Assembly: GCA_014871385.1 (NCBI GenBank)
Contig: CM026426.1
Coordinates: 87,914,886 to 87,978,885 of the forward strand
Direction of reading: 5' to 3'
Length of the DNA: 64,000 nt
Source of the DNA: Ceratodon purpureus
Lineage: Eukaryota; Streptophyta; Bryopsida; Pseudoditrichales; Ditrichaceae
A program made the position numbers and the translations under genes. The notes below the pieces were generated by a model that did not search any database, was not told the DNA's origin, and was given only the letters and a program-made list of their open reading frames with translations. Positions 9,248 to 19,760 of the stretch are shown here, in pieces. Position 1 is the stretch's first letter. Every line of letters begins with the position of its first letter.

Positions 9248-12200
9248 TTGGAGGCGGCTGGACGAGCACCACTGACGGCAGTGGGAGGAGAGACATGGCG
9301 GCAGGAAGACCAGCGAAACCTAGGCGAAGGCGGGCTGAAGAACGATCAAAGGGTAGAAGCGAACAGCGATCGAAGACGACACCCTGAGCAGCCAGGAGAC
9401 ATTGTCAACGGGACGAGTGAGGGTGACCAGCAGCTCAAAGGAAGAGGAGCAGTTCAAACCAACGGCAAGCAGCAGCTACAGGGAGGAGGAAGACCGCAAC
9501 AGCCGAATTGGGAACAACAAGACCGCCATGACCAGGTTTTATTAGGAAATTTAGATTGTTTGGGAAGTTTTCAATTTGGTTTGGACAGCTTCTCGGGAGG
9601 TGATAGTTCAGTGAGGAAAGACTTAGAACTGTGTGGAAAAATTAGGGTTTTAGAGAGAGTAAAGAGAAGAAATCAGAAAAAAAAAGAACAAGTAAAGGGT
9701 AACAGAGCAGTTAGAGTAAAAAGGGAAGAAATAGAAAAGGCGGGACAGTCCGGCCAGAGAATTCACTCGTCAGATTTAGAAAACAGTCAAAGAAGTGGAG
9801 CTAAAGAACCAAGACTGACATTTGGAGACTGGAGAAGACCAGCATTGATACAGGAAGAAGACGAACAGCCGAGACAGTCGGGTAGAACCGACAAGAGGTA
9901 CCGAATGGCCACTAGCGGGGGTACAGGCCGCAAGGACACCACACAGCCAGCTAGGGCAGGGGTGAAGGGAATTCTTCACGAGTATATGGGGAAGACCGGA
10001 GCGAGAGGAGAGCAGGGAGAGGTTCAGCCAAAGCAGGAGGGGGCTCCACCCGAGCAGTTGGAGGTTCAGCCGGAGCAGGAAGAGATCCAGCCACAAGGTG
10101 GAGAAGCACCACCACTGCCGACGCAAGGGACATCAGACGGAGAGCACAGGCCAGGAGCTGAAGGAGAAATCCAGGGGACCGGGAGCACCAGGAGGAAGAC
10201 CACCGAGACCTTGGCCAGAGCACCGAAGAGGGTCATAATGGAGAAGAAGAGGAATAGAGCAATTCAGCTCACATTTATCCCCCTTGAGTTCTGGAAGGGG
10301 TGGAAAGATTTGAAGGATGACCACTGGGCAGAGAAGGTGAGTTTGGGTCCATTTTACGAATACACCTAGCCAGCCCCTAGGATAGAGCTAGTGTCGGATT
10401 TTGTGGAGGGATTCCACTATGTGAAGGGAGAGAAGACCGAGTACACCACACCGATCAGAGCCTTGGTGAGAGGGATACCTGTAGAAATCACGGCTTGGAC
10501 CATTCAGCAGGCCTTGGGTATTGAGGGGACCAGGACATCAGCTGTTCCAAAGAGCAAGAACGACATGGACCTGAGGTATATGAGGGTGTTTGGACTAACC
10601 CGGGCAGATCACACTTCGGATGGGACCAGGATCAAGGGGTTTGACGATTTGTATCAGGATAGGGTCAGAGCATTGGTGGAGATCATGTGTGTCAAGAAGA
10701 AGTCTCATTACGCCAGTAATGAGTTGTTGGAGAACATGTACCAGGCAGTAAAGCGAGGAGACCATAATTGGGCCCCCTTGATACTTTCAAGCCTAAGGAG
10801 GATGCTGATACGGGTACACACCAGTCCCACTAGGGAAATTAAAGGGGCAGAATTGATGGACGCCCTACTGAAAAACTGGTTCCCCGATGAAGAGGAGTAT
10901 GTGGAGCCGGAACCAGTACAGGCAAGTGAGGAGGTGGATGATGGCAGCGAGATACCGCCAGATGCAACACCAGTGCGACCTGGAACTGACCTAGCCCCTG
11001 ATGTAGTGAGTGGGGAAGGATCAGGAGGAGCACGCAACCAGACACTTACCAAGGGTACAGCTGACCAGAGGCCAGGGGAAGAGCACCAGTCATCATCAAG
11101 CTCTGGACAGCCCGGGAACACCAGGCAGAAGAAGAGAAAGCGGAAGCAGACTCCAGGAACCCCAAGGGCCTAAGGAGCAATGCTGAAGAGGCTGCGGAAA
11201 CAGGAACGTTGCCCGAAATACAAGGACAGTTCCTCGGAATCTATGGATTCCAAGGAAGCAGCAAAGGTGGAGCTTGCAGCCATCAATTCAGATGCGAGGA
11301 GAACCCCCAACATCAGGGCAAAGAAGAAGGCTCGTATGGAGGAACGGGTACAGGGAACAGAGACACCAGTTGAAGCATCAAGGACCTTGCTGACCTTGAG
11401 GACCTCCCACCGAGCGACTGCTCACAAGGAGGCACCCGACAGTGTCAATCTTCGACAGCAGGAGCAGGAAGATCTCCCATTGGAGGAGCCGGTGCAGGAG
11501 GGTAGGGAGAATCTCAACCTAGAGATACTGATCCCCAGAAACCTAGAGGGGGTATTCCAAGACAATAGAGGAGTGAGGAGACAACTGACTGAGGGGTTTG
11601 GGAAACTTCTAGGACAGATGCAGTTGGTGGTCACAGAGATTGAACGCCTCCAGCGAATCTAGGAGCAACAAGACGAGGTTCACACGGCATACGAGCAGTT
11701 ACTGGTCCTAGGTCAGGAGCAGCAGGAAAAGATCAGGAGGTTGGAGCAGCAGTTGCAGGAGAAGAACCAGGAACTTGGAGATCTCAAGGCCACCTGGGCT
11801 GAGACGAGGATGAAGCTGACTGCCTTCACTGAAGATCAGCAGAAGGATCGGGCCAAGTGGACAGCCATAGGGGGAGAGATGGAGGAGACGAAGAAACGGC
11901 GCATCGAGTTAGAGATGGCTACCAACGCTAGGCTCAGGGATTTTGACAAACTGGCTGTGGAGAACCAGGAGCTCCGACGTCAGCTAGAGGTAGCGGCCAG
12001 CAGTTCTACACCAGCAAACAGGGGGTTACAACGGCATGTTCGGACCACTACGAAGAAGCAAGTGGGGGATGAGATCAAGGCATACAACGAGGATTAGGAG
12101 AGGCAGAACAGGTATATCTTGCGTTTTGCCAAGGCTTTCCCAGCCTTCACATACTGGTCAGACGAGGAGCAGGAGGGGGCTGAGGAACTCGGAGTATCCA

Positions 12201-12385
12201 CGGACCCTTCAGTTAAGAGAGCAGATTGTGTGGTGGTTGGCCATTGGGGCATTTCTGCAGGACCAGGTGCGGGATCAGTACCAGTAGGCTCCGGACCAGT
12301 AGCCTCGAGGACACCACCAGGACCTGTTGCGACACCAGGAGGATCAGAGAAGAAAGTCAACGGGGCTTCACCAACTAGTGGCTAG
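9248..12385 (+). pseudogene. Long accessory ORF after integrase, broken by four stops
   Basis: One reading frame runs about 3.1 kb and is interrupted only by TAG 10367, TAA 11171, TAG 11660 and TAG 12095. The segment around 10300-10900 resembles the putative plant transposon protein type of domain (pattern FY...VRG.PVEIT...I.QALGIE), and the TAG at 10367 falls inside it. From 11600 to 12060 it is a long coiled coil (QEEK/LEQQLQEKNQEL-type heptads), again crossed by stops. The tail after 12100 is Pro/Gly-rich. The even spread of coding-like composition on both sides of each stop suggests a single ancestral protein. Similar extra ORFs downstream of integrase are known from several plant Ty3 lineages. 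I did not recognise an envelope signature. Confidence 0.6.
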
Positions 12386-12508
12386 AGTAGGATTACAGGG
12401 TATACTGGTAGGACCAATGGTAGACTCTTTTAATTTTTATTCCCTTTTTTATTTTTTGGCTAACTACATAAAACTAGAAGCCAGAGCATCTGAGGGCAAA
12501 TGCAGATT

Positions 12509-12521
12509 AAAAGGGGGATTA
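12509..12521 (+). other. Polypurine tract
   Basis: AAAAGGGGGA sits at 12509-12518, three bases before the 3' LTR start, where plus-strand priming would occur. Confidence 0.8.
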
Positions 12522-13145
12522 TGTTAAAGGGATTTTTTGCCTTTTACCTAGGAGTTGTAATTTAGGAGCAGAACAGTAAACTGCCAGGATCAGTAAAACA
12601 GTTAGTTACTGCGGATTTCTTAGTTACTGCGTTTTGGATGAAGTTTTTGACAGTTGGATGACAAATCGACTTGGATGAAAAACGGACAGCGGATGACGAC
12701 GGCTAGGGTTTGGGGGGTAGTGAGGAGTGGGAGCAAGGCGGCTCTCACTCTCTCTTGTGTCTTGTGTGTGTTTTCAGAGGTATGGTAGTATGGTAGAGGA
12801 GGTTAGGAGGTAGGAGAGAGGATGTTACTACTGTGGAGCAGGATCTAGGGGCAGATCTGATTGTACATGAAGAGAGTAATGATGAGAAAGCAGCCTTGGA
12901 TCATTGGAATTTGTATACATTGAATGCTAGGGCTCAAGGTAGAATTGCATTGTGGGTTCTTGCATTGTGGGCTCTAGAATTGATGGAGTAGTAGATCAGG
13001 GCAGTATGGTTAGAATCAGGTGCTGTTCAGGGGCAGAATGGTGTTGAGCAGAATTAGTTAGGTGGGTACTAAAATGTCGAGGGTTTCTCCTTAGATCTGG
13101 ACAGTACATTAGCTTTCAAAGGGTGAGCTAAATCACCCTTTAACA
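12522..13145 (+). repeat. 3' LTR, complete, 624 bp
   Basis: It starts TGTTAAAGGG and ends CCCTTTAACA, a perfect 10-bp terminal inverted repeat with the usual TG...CA ends. Its last 368 bp match the 5' LTR at the window start with one difference. No clear TATA box was picked out. The flank from 13146 reads CTCACCGCTC, so the element inserted beside a CGCTCTC-type repeat. Confidence 0.93.
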
Positions 13146-13184
13146 CTCACCGCTCTTCGCTCTCCGCTCTCGTACAAGCTACGT
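13146..13184 (+). repeat. CGCTCTC-type heptamer array, short copy
   Basis: CGCTCTTCGCTCTCCGCTCTC is followed by GTACAAGCTAC. The same heptamer array followed by CATACAAGCTAC occurs at 24484-24557, so the two spots share a repeat plus its right flank. Confidence 0.6.
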
Positions 13185-14090
13185 CCATCTCTTAACTCGA
13201 TAAGTTGTTGACTTCAGCGCGCGCTCCGCCTCTCTTCTTCGGTCTTCAAGTTCCTTCCAGCAAGCGTCCTCGAGGTTGCACTGACAAGGAGGAGACGTTG
13301 GCGCCGTGGGGATCATCACGATCACGACCGATGCATTGTGCCGTTGAGGTGCACGGTAGGTGTAGACGAGGAGAGGCAGAGCTGCGAGGCGCAGAGGAGG
13401 AGAGGGAGAGGTGCAGAGGCGCAGAGCTGCGGAGCTGCGGAGCGGCAAGGAGCGGGTGGAACTGCGGCGCTGCGGAGAGCGGGTGGAGCTGCAGCGCGCG
13501 CCACGGGGTGAAGCACTTGTGGGGTCATCAAGGCCGTGTAGAGGAGCGGGGTGTAGCACAAGGAGCGACGTGGAGCTGTGAATTGCTTTGAGGCAAAAGG
13601 GGGAGCTCCGAGGCGGCACTCTGAGGAGCGGTGGAAGGGGCACCAGTGAAGAGGAGCAGCCAGCTTCGAGAAGGAGCGATCATCTGCTGTGTAGAGTGGG
13701 GTGCGTTGCGAGGAGTGGAAGAAGGAGGTGCAGCGTCGGTGGAAGGAGGAAGCCGTATCGCAAGGAGCTGTGGCGCAAGAGAGGCCCGGCGGAAGGAGCT
13801 GTGGCACAAGGGAGCTGCGGCACAAGGGAGCTACGGTGCAAGGGGCAGCAAGTTACACTTCTTCACGCGCCGACAGTGAAGAGCTCCGAGGTAGTTGTCC
13901 ACCCATTGCTTTTTTTTTCTTTTCCTCTTTGTATTCCAGTTGGGTTGGAGAGTATTGGCAACGGCAAAGTTGTGATGGGTCGTTCAGCCATGGCCGCAAA
14001 GGTCCTCCAAGCTGTGAGGATTTTTGGGTAAGAACTAAACTACAGTAATCCGCAAGAATAATCCCCATTGCTTGTGGTCTTTTCTTTTTC
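13185..14090 (+). repeat. GC-rich degenerate minisatellite upstream of A1
   Basis: This is a block of GAGCTGCGG/GGCGCAGAG phrases at about 13370-13500 and of GGAGCTGTGGCACAAG phrases at about 13765-13845. Open frames here on both strands (up to 167 codons) come from repeat composition and the lack of AT-rich stops. They share nothing with the neighbouring genes, so I do not call them. From 13900 the sequence turns T-rich, possibly an intron before A1. Confidence 0.6.
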
Positions 14091-14151
14091 AGCTGCCATG
14101 CGCGATCCCTCTATCGTAAAACGTGTTGTTTTTGTACTACCAGCGCCAGAG

Positions 14152-16146
14152 ATGTCGAGCCGTCGGAAGGGAAAGGCCACGACTTCTCGAGATGAGGATC
14201 TGCTGAGAAGAAGGAGGTCGTGGAGAAGGAGGTCATGGAGGTTGCTGACAGCAAGGAGGAGGAAGGAGTTGAGATGCCATGGGATGATGCGTTTGATTTG
14301 GAGGCCTTATCCCCTGCACTTCATCGACAGCTCCACCACCTCACCCCAATTCTGCTGGGTAGGCAGGCTGCTGATTACGATGAGGACTTCTTCTACCGCA
14401 CCTTAGGGCTCTCCGACGTTGGGTTCAAATTCAATGACCTCAGCAGCGACAAGCATTGCAGGAAGGCCGACTTCATCAACAGATGGCCGGAGAGTTCCTC
14501 TGGGCAACACTACGTTGCTGATTGTGAGGATCGGGAGGCCGTGAGGAATTACTTGCTCCAATATCGAAAGACCTACGGAAACGACCCCGACAATTGGGCA
14601 TTCGCGACCTCCTTCCTTTGGGTTTGCCACCTCTACTTTGAGGAGGGCGAGGATGTCAACTTTGCCCAGATGGCGGAGGCCCTTTGGAAGGCGCGCTAGA
14701 AGCAGCCATGGCGTAATTTGCAAAAGTTGACACCCCCGGCCTTGAGGGAGCAGATTGAAGCCATCATCGACTTCCTTGCTGGCCACATCCCCGGTGCTAG
14801 GAGCAAGGGCAAGGGCGGAGGGGCGGAGGCAAGCTGCGGAGCCAAGGCAATTGGAGCCATCTCCAAGGCCGTCAAGGCCGCGGAGGCGAAGAGGGTCAAG
14901 CATCCTAGATCCCTGCCCGCTCTTGCTAAGGCCGTGGACGAGAAGAATGCCGTGAAGACCCCAACTGTCGTTGCCATCAAGGTACAGCCCTTGGTGGCAA
15001 AGGATCCGAAGCAAGCCTTGGAGCAGCAGCGCCTCAAGAAGAAATCCCGAGACCGCGTCAAGGTCGACCTTGCAACCCAGCGGGACTACATCAAGGCCAA
15101 GGAGGACGAGGAGTCCAAGCTCTATGACGACATCTTCTCCGCGCGCGAGGCCGACAAGAAGGCCGCGGCTAATGGCAACGATCAAGAGAAGAGGCGCTTT
15201 GATCAGGCAGCCCGCTTGGGCCAAGACAAGTTGGGGCTTGCAAGCAAGGCACTTGAAAAGGCCCAGGGCTGCATTGATAGGATCTACAAGAAGTTGGAGG
15301 AGATGAAAGCCGATGAGCTGAGACGGCATGCTGAGGTCTCCGCGCTGACAGCAGAGATCTCGGCCTTGGAGTTGGCATCAGCTTTCTTGCGGCTGAAGAA
15401 GGTGTTGGCTCCTTACCATCGCGAGTGGCAGGTGTTGCCAATAGCCTGAACGACCCATGCCCCTTCTGCGAGCGTTACTTCGTTGAAACCTGCTGCGTAC
15501 CTTTGTTCTGCGGCTGCTTGGCACATCCCCATTGTATGTTTGAGGCAGTCTTCTCCTTGGACGGCCAATGCAGTCGATGCTAGCTGGGTATGACTAGAAG
15601 ATGGCTTAGGCAGTGGGGCTTCGACCTTGACTTCAAGGCCACGGAGGAGTTACGTCTCACGGAGGAGATCCTTTTGGCCGAGCCCGCTTCACCACGTGCT
15701 AGCAGCAAGCGCCCCGCTTCCGCCTCTATGGCCGCGCTTCTGTGGAATAAGGCCAAGCATGTCACTGGAGACACTCTTGCTCTATCGAAAGATCTCAACA
15801 AACGCCCTGCTCCTGCCAAGGGCAACCAAGGTTTGTTGCCCCTTAACCTACCTACCCATTGCTTCTTGCCTGCCCCGTTGTTACATCCAAATGTAACTTC
15901 TTTTCTAATTCTTGTTTGTTGGCAGCAACTGCAGAGGATGCTCTCCCCAATTCAGACTCCCTAGCGTTCGATTCCTCGCACGTCTCTCTTTGTGAGACCC
16001 AGGCAGCCCTATTCGGAGATGGGAACCGTGACTCCTCCGCCACCACGCAAGGACCAAGTGAAGGTGAGAAGAACGAGGACGACACCAACATGGAGGGACT
16101 GTCGAGCCTTGTTGAGGCAATTGCCACTAATGCAACCGTGGAGTAG
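14152..16146 (+). pseudogene. A1: coiled-coil protein with RING-like zinc finger, disrupted
   Basis: The order is a Lys/Glu-rich start, a conserved N-terminal block (MPWDDAFDLEALSP, then PILLGR), a long coiled coil (about 14900-15400), a cysteine/histidine module, then a disordered tail. The zinc module at 15458-15580 reads C-x2-C, C-C, C-x-C, H-x-H-C, C-x2-C, which looks RING-like or treble-clef. A GT-AG intron at 15831-15925 joins the tail in frame and the gene ends at TAG 16144. Breaks: a likely frameshift near 14200, TAG at 14697, a one-base frameshift near 15445 just before the zinc module, and TAG at 15581. The copy A2 (28154-30113, minus) has GAG where A1 has TAG 14697, which confirms a nonsense change. 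If active, a RING protein would be expected to act as an E3 ligase or scaffold; that is inference. It lies convergent with B1. Family not recognised. Confidence 0.6.
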
Positions 16147-16159
16147 ATTCCCACCTTAG

Positions 16160-17150
16160 GCAGTTTTCTAGGCCAGGTTAGGGGTTTGCTGGCAGCGACT
16201 GTAGGTCCGGACTTTTATGGCCCACCTTTTTCAAACTTTTCCGAAGTTGAAAGCAATTTGCCTCTGGAGTGCCATGTCTCTTTGAAAGAAATGGCATTCT
16301 TGTAACCCTTCTTTTTTATTTGCAATTGTATTTCTTCTTTATTGTGAACTGTTGACAGCAAGGGCTGCATTTTAGCCGCCATTTTATCTTTCGACCAATT
16401 TATCTCTTGAAACCCGCGCTAGTTGAGCGACATGGCCATCTTCAAGGTTCTTGCCTTTTTATTTCCCTTCTTATATGCAACCAGGGTGCATTTTTTATTT
16501 GCAAGCTCTCTTTTTCTTTTTTCTTTTTTATTTCATTATATGCAACCATGCTTTATTTTATATTTGCAATTGTTATTATTTTCCATATGCGACCTACTTC
16601 ATTTCTTATGTTCACATGTTTTTTTTTTTTTTATCTTGTTCTATTAGAATCAACAGTGGTTCTTTTTTTATTTGCAACCTTCCTCTTTTCCTCTTTGCAA
16701 GCTCTCTTTCCTTTTTTTTTATTTGCGTTGGCAGCGAGGGCTGCATTGTACCCGCCACTACCAGTTCAAAGCACCAAGTTCACAAAGCAGCCAACCTCTA
16801 CAAAAGAAATGGCAGACTTTAAATTCCTTTTTAATTACTTTATATTTTTCAAGTGCCAAACTCCATTTTGTGTTTGCAACTGATTTGGTCTCTTGTTTGC
16901 GATTGTTTTTATTTCTTATTTTGCACTGGCAGCAGGCTCCACCATCAATGGCGCCACCGCAAGTTCTAAGCAATTTTCCTCTTCACACCCGGGCTCTTTG
17001 AAACCGCGGCCATTCTTTAGACTTCTTGTAATTTATTTTATTTTTCATTTGCACTCTAAGATATATTTCTTAATTGCAACTGTCTTTGTTTTTCATTTCC
17101 GCTGGCTGCACGTAGATCAAGGGTCCTTCAAATTTGCCGTATATAACACG
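16160..17150. other. T-rich spacer between convergent A1 and B1 with recurring TTTGCAA
   Basis: Long T runs are punctuated about ten times by ATTTGCAA, TTTGCAAC or close variants (for example near 16320, 16498, 16560, 16668, 16695, 16872). A second phrase, TGGCAGC followed by GGGCTGCATT, recurs near 16355 and 16728. Short ORFs here are Phe-rich artefacts of the T tracts. It may hold extra introns and small exons of A1 or the 3' ends of both genes. Confidence 0.5.
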
Positions 17151-17428
17151 TTAGCAGAGGAAGTTCCAGAGAAAGTCCTGAATGGAAAGCAAAACCACTA
17201 CTTGAACTCACTAACGACTTCGCGAAGAACCTAATGACATCCCACATACTGTAACTACTCATCCCGAAATCACTTATCCTACAGCTCCACAATCTTCATC
17301 CTTTTGGGAACCGTGACATCTGTAGCTGTGAAGTGTCTCTCATAGCGCAAGTTGATCTTGTCCCAACAAATTCTGTCATTTTCGTTTGCTGGGAGCAAGG
17401 ACCTCTGAACAGCCAATTTCCAATTCAT

Positions 17429-18649
17429 CTAAACGACACGATGAATTCGCCTAGACTCGTACCTTTTTCTCACTACACCGTTGGCCTCTATCACAACCAG
17501 GTTGTACTGCCCAGGTACGTCATCTCCAAGTGCCATTGCAATTTCGTGCTGCAGGTGGGATACTGGCCAACCCTTGCCAACTTCGAATGTTGGCAGCAAG
17601 TTCCCCCTAAACATACAAGACACTTCCACCATCACCTCCTCTGGTAGGTGATCCAACGCTTCCCACTGACTGTTGGCAGCCCCCCTATACCTTGTATACA
17701 TGAACCTGCTGTAGAATGTTTGTCTTCCCACATGATAGCGGAAAACAATGCTGGTCCTATTGGCAACGCACTTGATGACATCTTGGCCAATGTGGAACTT
17801 CTCGTTCCACCCTAGGTTCATCAGACTGCTCAGCAGAGCCTCGGATGGACTACTCAAAACAAACAGTGTAGGTGTCCGCCTAATGCTGTCAGCAGCTACC
17901 GCAAACAAATCAACCATAACATGGATTGGCATAAACCATTGGTGGTGGACAAAGCTGCTACCAGTTGTTACTTTCATAGCATTTGCAAAATCAAGAGTGA
18001 GCTTTGTTCTAAACGCCTAAGATGTGTGCATGTCTGGCAAAGGCCACTCCACATCGTTGAACCCTGGAAGCGGGAGTGCTTCAACCTTCCCGTACAGCGT
18101 GTCACCTGTTGGAGGCAAATACAGACCACCAAGGAAGAATGTACCTATGTCCAGCAACTCCCTGTGGCTGTGTCGATTCCGTGTTCCCTCTCCAATCTCA
18201 ACATGGAGCACAAGAATGGGACCAAGGATAGATGCAGGATGTACCCAATCCTCCGAAAGCGACGCGTACAGGTAGTTTGCCATGCCCGAATTGGTTGCTG
18301 CCTCCGCGGGATCCAAGCGTAGATGCCTTGGTTGATATGCATGCTGCACAAGCACCTTATCGAGGTCGCATGCTCCATGCTTTGTGGAGATCCAGGAGAA
18401 ATCTCTGATTTGCGCTTTGAAGGCCCCCCAATAATTTTCTCCACCATGCCGCCTTGCCTCTCTACCCCAACGCCCATCCGACGCTGGTTGCAGCATAACC
18501 CATGAATCACAATCCACCCTCATGGGGATCCAGTTGCCCTCCAAGTCTTGAGTGCTATGCAGGATGACACTCTGTACGAGGGAGTTTGGCTGTCTAGCCA
18601 TATCACTAGAATGCATGAAATTTTTGACTGTGAACTCAAATACTTTCAA
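17429..18649 (-). pseudogene. B1: unrecognised protein, single in-frame TAG
   Basis: The frame is about 406 codons and is open except for one TAG at 18017-18019. At that codon the mirror copy B2 has AAG. Visible marks: WIPMRVDCDSWVMLQP near the start, DLDKVLVQHAYQPRHLRLDP, a HHQWFMPIHVMVDLF block after the stop, and FHIGQDVIKC. The last 55 residues (VEVSCMFRGNLLPTFEVGK, then PVSHLQHEIAMALGDD and QYNLVVIE) have the strand-strand-helix-strand feel of a ubiquitin-like beta-grasp fold. That fold call is a guess from pattern. The first codon of the open frame is TTG after an upstream stop, so the true start may lie in another exon or at an internal ATG. It faces A1 tail to tail. I do not recognise the family. 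Confidence 0.55.
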
Positions 18650-18699
18650 ATGGTGTCGTCGCTGTCATCAACCGCGAGAACTACATGCTGTCAACACAC

Positions 18700-19760
18700 C
18701 TTCCTCCATCATGACCGGCGAATACCAACGTCTCTGGCGTCGCAAGCAAGGTACAACCTACCCTAACCCTCATCCCGAGACCCCAGTTCCCAACTCAGGT
18801 ACTCTCTCCAACCTATGTGGATGGCAGACCGCTAGCAGCGTTTGGGAGACCACTACAGCTAAACCCTATATCTCTATTGCACAATGTGTGACCACACACA
18901 ACCCAAATCAAAAAACTTGATGAAGCCTTTGGAGGCCTTCACCGCTCCATCCTGCTTGACAACGCAACGACAACAACTCTCTCAGGGGAACGCATGAGGT
19001 TCGGAATGACCGTTGGCACCACTTCGACATCAACACCTTGTGCACGTTGCATCTCAAAGGGGGAGCGGCAACTCGACTTCGGTAGGTGGCCCAACTCAGT
19101 CAGTTTTGCAGGAATTCATAAAGCCCACCACCGCTGACACCTTTCTCCCTGCTCGGATCCCGTGTGCTTAGAGGCTCCGCTCTCGACCTACGGGAATACA
19201 CGCGCGGGGGGAGAGAAGCCTTTCTGCGCGACTACTGGCTGGACCCCCCCAACGCCGATTTGGCGACCTGCTGGCACTATTGGTGCCAGCAGAAAAAGTG
19301 CACGGGCATGGCCAAATTTTGAGGCACCAGTTTCAAGAAAAGGCCTATTGCAGAGTCCATATTTTCCCTAATGAAAACCTCAGATTCCAACAGAGGAGCC
19401 CTTTGATAATATGGACGTTGTTTGGGAGGAGAAAACCAATCAGGGGTAGGGTAGATCCAAGGTTATTCATACTGCGATTATCCCTTGGGTTAGACTAGAT
19501 GATATTGTTGCTGGAGAGCAGAGTATGCAAGATTTTGAATGCACATTCAACAAGGATCCTAGTTCAAAGCACAAGAAGGGTCATGCCGAGAATGCATAGA
19601 AAGGTTGTTTCCTTGAGAAAATTAAGTAAGTACTGCATCGTTTACACATTCCTTGTTTCATTCCTTCCTTTTTGACAAGTGCATTGAATATTGACTCTAT
19701 GAGGGTTTGTGTCCCAAACTCTAGCCCAATCACTAACCCCCACCCCATAAATGATGGTCT
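18700..19760. other. Unassigned region upstream of B1 with scattered coding-like pieces
   Basis: A piece at about 19150-19380 in one plus frame reads like protein (REAFLRDYWLDPPNADLA, then CWHYWCQQKKC) and has one TGA. A possible splice donor, AAGTAAGT, lies near 19626. I cannot tie it to a family. Confidence 0.3.

Larger units (their letters stand above)
1..13145 (+). mobile_element. Ty3/gypsy LTR retrotransposon, 5' end cut by window
   Basis: The order is 5' LTR (partial), primer-binding region, long leader, gag, protease, RT, RNase H, integrase, extra ORFs, polypurine tract, 3' LTR. RT before integrase places it in Ty3/gypsy (Metaviridae). I see a GPY/F-type module after integrase but no obvious chromodomain, so a non-chromovirus lineage is likely. 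The two LTRs differ at one site (G218 versus A12995) over the 368 bp that can be compared, implying a recent insertion. Even so, the coding part holds in-frame stops near 4277, 4295, 5361, 5373, 8379, 9228, 10367, 11171, 11660 and 12095, and a frameshift near 4870. The target-site duplication cannot be checked because the 5' flank lies outside the window. The internal region is about 12.15 kb, long for this class because of the 1.2-kb leader and 4-kb accessory region. Confidence 0.95.

Noticed and set aside
8781..9296. Long minus-strand ORFs opposite the Gln/Glu repeat ORF
   Set aside because: They are Leu/Pro-rich shadows of the repeated plus-strand codons and have no motif of their own.
13179..13825. 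Overlapping ORFs of 128-167 codons on both strands
   Set aside because: GC-rich minisatellite lacks stops in all frames; no protein-like pattern or match to neighbouring copies.
16407..16883. Phe-rich 158-codon ORF that looks like membrane segments
   Set aside because: Pure product of T-rich DNA; no conserved residues and no counterpart in the mirror unit.
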